From Cryptomeria japonica (lineage: Eukaryota > Streptophyta > Pinopsida > Cupressales > Cupressaceae), in assembly GCF_030272615.1 (NCBI RefSeq), contig NC_081409.1, positions 877,677,594 to 877,741,593 of the forward strand: a stretch of DNA of 64,000 bases. The letters run 5' to 3'. The notes below the pieces were generated by a model. The model was not told where the DNA came from. It was given only the letters and a program-made list of their open reading frames with translations, and made no database searches. Shown in pieces: positions 56,681 through 64,000 of the stretch. The first letter of the stretch is position 1; every line of letters begins with the position of its first letter. The translations under genes and the position numbers were made by a program.

Positions 56681-57958
56681 ATTCAATCCATCTTAATTGA
56701 AATAAAGACACAATACAAATGCAAGAATGCTTCCCTTTCTAGATATGAATTGGTAGGAAGATGAATACAAATGTATGATGATGTCACATATAATGATTGT
56801 TTGTGTGAAAAAGTGAAATAAGAATCTGTATCTACAAGACATAACAATTCAATTAAGTCATTACATGTATGATTAGACAAATATAAGCATGAATAATAAA
56901 ACCATAACAAATCGACTAATTGCCTTCTAAAAGATGCGAGTATAAGATTGCTCTTAGAATTTTATAAGCAATACCAGTGACTAGACTACACCAAGAAGAA
57001 AGATTTAATCTATATGAGAATGTTATTAAGTTAAATGGATGCAAGATGGATGAAAGATTCAAGCAATAATGAATTCAAGCAATATGGATTCAAGCAATCA
57101 TGGATAAAACTAAATATGGATGCAAGTAAAAAGAACAATATATTCAATGACTCTAGAGAAAAAACTGCATAATAATAATCTCCAAGGTGTTTCTCAAAAA
57201 TCTCTGGGGTGTTTTGAATGAGAGCTGAAGGCTGAATTTATAGAGAATTATAAGATAGATCAAGAAAAAACTCAATTTAGGATTAATTAAAATAATTGAG
57301 AAATCAGATTTAGTTAACCTTGAGATAGATTCCAATTATAGTTTAATTGAAATGCATTTAAATAAGAAGTTCAAGTTGCATGGGAAATAAGATTTAATTA
57401 ATTTCATGCACTTGTGATAAAAATAGACAATTCTTTGATTTATTCAAGAAAAGAGTCTTTTCACTGCAATTAAACTTCTTTTTCTGAAAAGCTTTGAGTT
57501 CCAATTTTAGAGAATAATCAATAATTCAATTAATTTCTTTTCTAATTTCAAGTTCTAAATTTAGAAGAAGAAATAATATCTCAAGTTTGATTTCTCTCTC
57601 AATTCAATTCTTTTATTTTATTTTCAATTCAACTCTTGCTTTGTGATTGATTCCTCTTTTGTAATAAATTAATTCCTTTTTTGCATGATTAAATGGCAAA
57701 TTTATTAATTAATTAAATATGCTAGGATATTTAATAAATTAAATGGGATAATTGATCAAAATGATTTTCTTGGAATGATTTAATTAATTAAATAAATATT
57801 TAATTAATATAGAGTAATTCACTTGCCATGTGACATTTAATGACTGAAGAATTAATTAATTGTGCTCAAGATTGATTTAATTACCTTTGGTTAGGACCTT
57901 GCTGATGTTGTCGAGATTAGGGGCCCATGGTTTAGATGACCATTTTTAGGGTATTACA
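56680..57958 (-). repeat. 3' LTR of Tat-D
   Basis: Starts TGTAATACCC at 57958 on the minus strand, right after the purine tract. A TATA box lies at 57236-57242. The end region (56683-56960) matches Tat-C 24080-24230. The lower limit is approximate. Confidence 0.65.
57236..57242 (-). promoter_or_regulatory. TATA box in Tat-D LTR
   Basis: TATAAAT on the minus strand in TCTCTATAAATTC, equivalent to 23786-23792 in Tat-C. Confidence 0.6.
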
Positions 57959-57970
57959 TTTGCCCCTTTG
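57959..57970 (-). other. Polypurine tract of Tat-D
   Basis: CAAAGGGGCAAA on the minus strand, directly before the LTR. Confidence 0.8.
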
Positions 57971-58985
57971 AATTAATGTGCGAGTAGTGCACTGGTTCAA
58001 AGAATAGTTGATGTCTAGGAGATACTACTTCTGAACTTGATTGATCACGAACCAGATAAAGAGCAAGGTGTTTAGCTTGATTTGAAATGATGAAGCTGAA
58101 CAGAGTTTGATTAAAGTGATACTAATCCCGAACTTGATTGAACTAGGAACGATAGAGAGAAAAGATACCAAACTTGAACTTGATTGATTAAGAAGCAGAT
58201 CTTACTGATTTAGAACTTGATTGAACTAGACACAATGAGCAAAGATAAAATCGATCTTGAACTTGATTGATCAAGATACAATGAGCTAAGATAAACTATC
58301 CAGCTTGATTCGATGTGATGAAACTAAACACTTGCTTAGATTGAGCTTGTGATCAAAGATACTCTTTAAAACCCTTGATTGAGTTTAAACGAATAATCAG
58401 CTTGATGAAAAGTGATGAAACTGATTAATGTTAAGAGACTAATTCAGATGAAGACAAATATCATCTTGATATGAAGCGATGAAACTGATATGCCCCTAGC
58501 AATTGATTCGATTTAGATGATCGAGAGATCTCAACTTGATATGAAGCGATGAAGTTGAGATGCTCCTTAGCAATAAGAATTTTTTTTCTTTACTTGAAAA
58601 AGATTTTTACTCAACTTTTGATGAAGATTTGAGAATTTTCTCGACATTGAAGATGTGGGGTCATAAGGTCACAAGTATGCCCCCTCGGGAGCAAAATCGA
58701 AAGATAGCGAGGGTTCATGATTATAGGAAATTTTTGGCGATGATAAGTTAGTTGAGCATAAATGATTGAGCCAGAGGAATTTTTGAAAATTTGGGGTTGA
58801 TTGAGAAATTGCGAGAAAATATGATTTGTAAAATTAAATTGAGATTCAGCGTTGATTACTGAGAAATTGAGCTCAATTTGAAGAAAGAATGAGCTTTTGA
58901 TGAAAAACGCTAAGTGGTCCAAATTTTGTGAAATTGACTAGGAAAATGATCTTGAGATTTGATTTTGATCCTGAAAATGGAATCA
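57971..58985 (-). other. Tat-D tail shared with Tat-C
   Basis: No coding signal. It is homologous to Tat-C 22770-23705 in inverted orientation and contains repeated 'aacttgattga' and 'gaagcgatgaaactga' phrases. Confidence 0.65.
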
Positions 58986-59055
58986 GAACGGGCGAATTAG
59001 CTAATGGTACAATTTTCATATGCATCGGAGAAAGTTGAAAAATTAGGGTTTTGGC

Positions 59056-59062
59056 TATATAA
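59056..59062 (+). promoter_or_regulatory. TATA box for the PMD ORF in Tat-D
   Basis: TATATAA in TTGGCTATATAAGGGG on the plus strand, opposite to the element. It lies about 650 bp before the ORF start, inside the block missing from Tat-C. Confidence 0.5.
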
Positions 59063-59324
59063 GGGGTAAAAGTGTCATTTTCAATTCATTTTAACCCTCC
59101 AAGTTTGAAAAATTCAAAAAGCCTTCTATGAAGAAAAATGGTGGTTTCCACTCATGAGCATCGATTCGAGTGCTAGAGATGACATAATCGACCTCAGAAC
59201 TATGAGCCAACGGTAAGTGATCGATCTTAAGCCTTTTAATCATTCCAATTTGAATTTTTTTGTTGATTTTTCCAATTATTATCATATTTAAAGTCGAGCA
59301 TTTTCATTTTGTTGTGTGAGACAG

Positions 59325-59515
59325 GATCTTGTCTCGTACGACAAACTGATTAAGTCTGTTTTGTCATTTAAGGTCATTAGTTTTGTCATACTAGGCCTAC
59401 CCTTATGTCGTACGATAACATTCAAAATAACCCATTTTGTCATCCTGGGGGTATTCTTGTGTCGTATGAGAGTCTTTTTTCGTACAAGGCCTATTCCTGA
59501 CTCATACGAGTTTCT
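59325..59515 (+). repeat. Degenerate repeats with a TCGTACGA core
   Basis: 'gttttgtcatactaggccta' and 'attttgtcatcctgggggta' each precede a 'gtcgta(c/t)ga' site. Further TCGTACGA-like sites lie near 59333, 59485 and 59503. They occupy the same position, before the PMD ORF, as the minisatellites of Tat-B. Confidence 0.6.
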
Positions 59516-59521
59516 ATCCTT

Positions 59522-59677
59522 GTAAGTTTTATTATTTGGAAAACAGTGAGCATTTTTTAAGGTTCATACTTGAAATTTTGATTTGGCAATTGACGTAGTT
59601 GAATTTGCGTGATGTTTTACTTCTCTTATAATCTTATTTGGAATGTTTTCTGATGCTTCGTTGTTTGATTTTTGCAG
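59522..59677 (+). other. Candidate intron in the PMD transcript of Tat-D
   Basis: A GTAAGT donor at 59522 (after 'tatcctt') and a T-rich tract ending TTTTTGCAG at 59677, 156 bp, AT-rich throughout. It lies between the TATA box and the first ATG. Confidence 0.4.
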
Positions 59678-59703
59678 GTGCAATTGCCTCATGTTCTTTT
59701 TAG

Positions 59704-61512
59704 ATGCGTCTATCCACCGATGATGACTTCAATGTGTTAGTTGTCAGATGTTGACTAGGCACATATTGATTTGTGCGGATTGACCCACCTTCTTGATTTA
59801 CCTGATATTTGTGTGAATCACAGTATGTTGACCACATTAGTTGAGAGATTCCACTCAGAGCATAACATGTTCCATTTTCCAGTTGGAGAGATGATGATCA
59901 CTCTCGAGGATGTTTACAAGATTCTCCGTATCCCTTTTGTGGGCGTAAGGTAGATTATGATGCAGTGCAGCTTCCTAGGTTACTAGCTGTCAGACATGTT
60001 CTTAGGGATCTAGATATCTTGACGTGTTCTATCAGTTGGGATGTGATGATGAGTAGGTATAGTGAGGACTTTCCATTGGCTTGCATCTTGGCAGGTTTTA
60101 TCGACTGATTTTTGATGCTGAACAAGGAACAACAAGGATTTTTGTGTGGATGGGGCAGGATGTTAGAGAGGGTTATTGAGACCCCTCAGAGGTTAGGTTG
60201 GGGTTCATATATATTGGCCCACATGTATCGCGAGATGCATGAGATTGTTTATGGAGAGGGGAAGAGCATGGCTACAAGAGTATTGATTTTATAGGTATGG
60301 GCCTGGGAGCACCTCCCAGTTTGCAGACTGATTATAGATGACGACAGGGATCCTAGTCAGCCCATTGTATATAGATATTCAGGATATGTCACTTAGCTCC
60401 ATCTGGGCAAGATAGATTTTTGGAGACGGTAGATTGATGATTTGATAGCTATTATATGGAGACCTTACAGGGGTTTAGAGCCATGGGATGATTGGAGGAT
60501 TGTTCGCAGCAATCTATTTGTGACTCGCCCACTCATCGGCAGATCATAGACTATAGTAGAGAGATTCATGGTTTCTCAAGTGATAAGGTAGTATGGTAGA
60601 TCTCAGAGGATCTCACAGGAGTTCACTGCATACGTGCATTATGCAGATGAGGAGAGGCAGGGATGGGCACCGAGATTATCTTATGCCTTGGGTATGTAGG
60701 AGTTGATTGGGTTATAGCGACTGAGGTGGGATTATATGGATGATGTTGCAGATGCAGGGGTATTGCCCTAGTATAGGGATTGGTTCTAGCAACATCCTTT
60801 CCCAAGATTTACAGATCTGGCTGAGCAGGCACTTCGTATAGAGGAGGTTGAGGATGATGCCCCCGCATAGGGATAGGGACATGGACAAAGGCAGGGGTAG
60901 AGAGTCAAGGCTCCAAGGCAGACAGGTGGCAATCCTGGTGCTAGTAGCAACAAGGTTCCAACTGGAGGTAGATAGCAAAGGGGTGAGGCTGGATCCCTAG
61001 GGAGTGTTGGTGTTAGGTTGGGTGGAGTGAGGGTGGCTGAGGGTGGAGGTGAGGAGGAGCGAGTAGCTCCTAGATAGGTCAGACAGAGATGGGAGGAGCA
61101 GGGTGGAGCTAGAGGTGGAGATGGGGGTGGAGAGCCTGCGAGGGAGCAGGGGGTCGACGCAGCATGGTCGATGAGAGCACGTCTAGCGGATCTGTAGTCA
61201 CAATTGATAGTGGTACAGACTCAGCTGGTAGAGCAAGACTGATAGTTAGCAAAGCTTAGAGGAGAGAGAGATTGTCAGGTCACAGAGATGAGGGCAGAGT
61301 GAGATGCTTTGCAGCAGGAGGTTCTCCACCAGACTAGTCGGGCAACCTATTATGTTGTGGCTTATAGCATAGCAGTTCCATTAGTGTAGCAAGTTGTTCT
61401 GTACTCACAGTATTTGGCACAGTCAGAGGGAGTTCAAGCACCTCATTAGGATCTTGGTCAGCAGGCTCCTCCTCCTCCACCACTTGGTGATGAGGGAGAG
61501 GCCGAGAGCTAA
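59704..61512 (+). pseudogene. Antisense PMD ORF in Tat-D
   Basis: The best start is ATG 59704, soon after the acceptor site. The PMD spans about 59745-60840: VERFHSEHNMFHFPVGEMMI then TLEDVYKILRIPFVG near 59840-59945, LSW/ISWDVMMSRY near 60045, VWAWEHLPV near 60297, and IIWRPYRGLEPWDDW near 60448. FPRFTDLAEQALRIEE follows near 60800. Then come a Gly/Arg-rich linker (60890-61150), a coiled coil (about 61160-61330) and a PPPPP tail to TAA 61510. It has two frameshifts (near 59745 and 59950), about ten TAGs and a TGA near 60108. Domain order matches the Tat-B ORF. Confidence 0.8.
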
Positions 61513-62334
61513 ATATTCTTTTTGTAGCTCTTAGTTCTTTTTGTAGACACTCTCATTTTTTGTAGCCCTTACGATTCTTGCTCCAATGGGAGTTTGTATA
61601 TGTCAGTTGACACCATTTTGTACTCTGAGACTTTATATGATATATATACGAGACCTGATTTGACTTCATTGTACTTGTGTTGATTTGTTTATGAGATGCT
61701 TTCTATATGCTTTATTATATATGTATGCATATCTTTTCAGTATGGATGTATGTAATGCAAATTAATATGGATGTCTATTTTTGTTTCTTTTCTTATGCAA
61801 ATAAATGAATGTAAATGAGTAATGAGTAATGCAAAAAAAAAAAAATTCTATGCAATAAGATGAATGCAAATGAGTAATAATGAAATGTATGAATCTGTAT
61901 AAGATGTTTATGTATGCAGCTAACATCTCAAAACACAAGTACTTGATTAGAGAAATGATGAAAAAGAGACCACTTAGCTAAGAAATGATGATGCTTCCAG
62001 CTCTCATAAAATAAAGAGATCATTATTATCACACCGAAATCATTCTAAATTCACAAAATACAACATGAAATGCAAAATGAGATGCAAAATGAAATGCAAC
62101 CTAAACGTAGTCAATGGATTTGAAATGCTAAGTTTCATCACCGAGCATGAACATAGGCAGATTAGAGTTCCTTTCTTTTCATGTGCAATATTAATTATCT
62201 TGTCTACAATGACCCTTTTTTCATTCATATCCTTGGATAGATTTTACAGGGACCTGAATTGCATCATAAAGAAATTCCCTGAAAATAGACAAAGAAATGA
62301 TGTGGAACCTCCCTGTAGCATACAAATAAGCGGA

Positions 62335-62390
62335 GTTGAGGTATGTTTGGCGATTTCACCTTGATGTGAAGGCTCTTATCACAGACACCT
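62335..62390 (-). other. Conserved Tat noncoding block, copy D
   Basis: On the minus strand GATAAGAGCCTTCACATCAA then GGTGAAATCGCCAAACATAC. It continues with 'ctccgcttatttgtatgcta' and 'cagggaggttc' as in Tat-C. Confidence 0.75.
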
Positions 62391-62899
62391 AGCTAATTAG
62401 ATATTTCCAGATCATTGGGATCATTCCTACAAGCAGAAATCAAAGAAAATATTATGCCCCCAATCCTTTCTCCTCTTAGTCAAGATAGACTTCCTCGAGT
62501 TAATCAGAGGCATAATAATCGAAAACCAATACAAAAGATAGCACACAAAGAAAATTTTCATGCATAGCTCAAACTGTTTAGTGATTGTTTTCTGCTATGT
62601 TGTTTTGCTTGTTTACTCAGTGATAAAAACTCTTTAGTAGTCAGAAGATAGGTGACTGACTCAGAGTGGATGACCAGGTTTCACTGACGAAAAGATGACC
62701 TGGTTGATATTGCTTAGGATATGTAATGTGCTCTGTCAATTAACCTAAGACTAGGACATTGATCAGTTTCAAGCCATGAGGGTTCCAATGAACCAGGATG
62801 TCACAAAAGTGACTATAATATATGTACAAATGAAAGCAAAGATGCAAGAAAGTGGGAATGCCAACATTGTGTTGATAGATGGAGCGCTTGAGTACAAGA

Positions 62900-62990
62900 G
62901 GCACCTGTTTACCAGGTTTTCACCTGCTTGGCAGAGATTCATTTTTTTTTGCCAAGGTGCCTATTTACCAGGTTTTCACCAGGGCATTTT
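62900..62990 (-). other. GTGAAAACC block, copy in Tat-D
   Basis: On the minus strand there are two copies of GGTGAAAACCTGGTAAA with 'aggcacc' or 'aggtgcc'. They are separated by a fold-back (CTTGGCA ... TGCCAAG). Confidence 0.72.
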
Positions 62991-63121
62991 CTCTCTCGCT
63001 TTTTTTTTCTTCTATTTTTTCAGGACTTTTTATATTTTTATGATTTTTTTCAAGACTTTCTGATTTTTATGATTTTTTAAAGACTTTTTCAGCTGTATAG
63101 GTTGCTGGAGCAGAGAATGTT

Positions 63122-64000
63122 AAGTAAATAATTTCTTCAAGTGGATGGTGTTAATCAGTTCACGAAGCTGTTCTCCTTCGGATGTTGAGAGCTGATAGGC
63201 ACCAGAGCTGAAGACTATAGTAACGATGTAGGGACCCAGCTAGTTGGGTTCAAACTTCCCTTCGTTGTCTCAAAACTATTAATTTTTAGGATTTTCTCTC
63301 AGAACTAGGTCACCAACCTGAAATTATCTTTGTTTAACCTTCTTGTTATATCCTCTAGACATTCTCTTTTGATACGATCTGAGATGATCAAACACCACTT
63401 GCTGATGCTCATCCAGTAATTCGAGTTCTAGCAATCTAGATATTCTATAGTCTTCATCAGTAAAAAGACCTTGAAAAGAAACTCTTGGAGATGGTATTTC
63501 CACCTCAATAGGTGTTTTGATACTTGTTCTATAAGCCCATAATGCAGGATTGAGTTGTAGATGCCAATCCTTCCCAGATTTGTTCACTATTCTGTGCAAG
63601 ATAGTCAACAGGTTTTTTTTAGATGCCTCAGCTTGTCCGTTACCTTGAGGGTAATATACTGATGACCATTATTGTTTAATTTTGAATTTCTCATAGAGTT
63701 CGTCTAGATCTTTATTCTTGAGCTGCCCTCCATTATCAGTCACAATGGATGAAGGTATCCCATACCTACAGATGATATAGTTTAGGATGAACATAGCTAC
63801 TTGTTTATCAGTTTCTTTGATGAGTGGAACCGCTTCTACCCACATAGTGAAAAACTCAGTGGCAGTTATGAAAAATTTGTGTCCGTTAGATGATGCAGGA
63901 TATATCTGACAAATGAGATCAAAGACCCATTGCTAAAAAGGCCAATGTGTAATGAAGGGTATGAGATCCCTTGCTGGAGCATGTATGAGGTTCCCATGTA
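63122..64000 (-). pseudogene. Tat-D integrase (C-terminal half of core and C-terminal domain)
   Basis: Reading leftward from the window edge there is NGHKFFITATEFF near 63880, VTDNGGQLKN near 63740, a TAA, PQGNGQAEASKK near 63640, and LNPALWAYRTS near 63545. It then jumps to IEVEIPSPRVSF, missing about 20 residues present in Tat-A. The C-terminal domain (FQVGDLVLRENPKN, then stops, KFEPN, stop, LGPYIVT) ends at a natural TAA at 63120-63122. It is clearly dead. Confidence 0.85.

Larger units (their letters stand above)
61513..63121 (-). other. Tat-D 3' noncoding region
   Basis: Tat landmarks in reverse: the 22059-type conserved block (62335-62390), the doubled GTGAAAACC block (62900-62990) and T/A-rich repeats (62990-63090). 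The small ORFs show no domain. Confidence 0.65.
56680..64000 (-). mobile_element. Tat-D: 3' half of a minus-strand Tat element
   Basis: Reading leftward it has the integrase end, a long noncoding region with the conserved Tat blocks, an antisense (plus-strand) PMD ORF, a purine tract and a 3' LTR. The 5' part lies beyond the right window edge. The LTR start (TGTAATACCC) differs from Tat-A and Tat-B, and the tail matches Tat-C. C and D are therefore one family and A and B another. Confidence 0.85.

Overview
This window looks like nuclear DNA of a large-genome seed plant, most likely a gymnosperm. It is packed with plant LTR retrotransposons (Ty1/Copia, Tat-clade Ty3/Gypsy, and a chromodomain Ty3/Gypsy), with long AT-rich LTRs and deep nesting. 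I see no intact cellular gene, rRNA, tRNA or organellar block. The species assignment is inference; the element families are read from domain motifs, LTR ends, primer sites, purine tracts and target-site duplications (TSDs).

Layout, left to right. (1) 1-4297: 3' part of a Copia element, Copia-1 (IN-RT-RH, purine tract, 3' LTR). It sits inside the gag of a Tat element, Tat-A, whose protease, G-patch, RT, dual RNase H and integrase follow at 4328-10475. The Tat-A tail (10476-18112) and 3' LTR (from 18113) are split by a 5,077-bp non-autonomous Copia element at 12719-17795, with LTRs of 447 and 449 bp and a perfect ATTTT TSD. (2) 19380-24300: unassigned sequence, then the 3' remnant of a second Tat family (Tat-C). 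(3) 24300-29370, minus strand: a long, decayed, unrecognised ORF. It is interrupted by a Copia LTR joined head-on to a Copia RT fragment and flanked by a 37-bp duplication. (4) 29425-38150: a GC-rich minisatellite split by a minus-strand chromovirus that still covers gag to chromodomain. (5) 38668-39858: a 0.43-kb duplicated segment, then a solo Copia LTR (CACAT TSD). That LTR is itself split by Tat-B, a 12,754-bp non-autonomous Tat element at 41117-53870 (778-bp LTRs, GGTAA TSD). (6) 53976-56680: AT-rich sequence with no gene. (7) 56680-64000: minus-strand 3' half of another Tat element (Tat-D).

The most interesting biology is in the cargo and derivatives. Tat-B and Tat-D both carry, antisense to their own gag/pol, a plant-mobile-domain (PMD) ORF with a basic/Gly-rich linker, a coiled coil and a Pro-rich tail. 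The Tat-D copy has its own TATA box and a candidate intron. Its sister Tat-C lacks a block of about 2.65 kb that contains this ORF. Tat-B keeps one frame running gag-protease-integrase C-terminus but has lost RT, RNase H and the integrase core. The 5,077-bp Copia element encodes gag, protease and a long acidic C-terminal region in place of IN/RT/RH. Across the elements, nearly all in-frame stops can be explained by C-to-T changes at CAG, CAA or CGA codons, with very few frameshifts.
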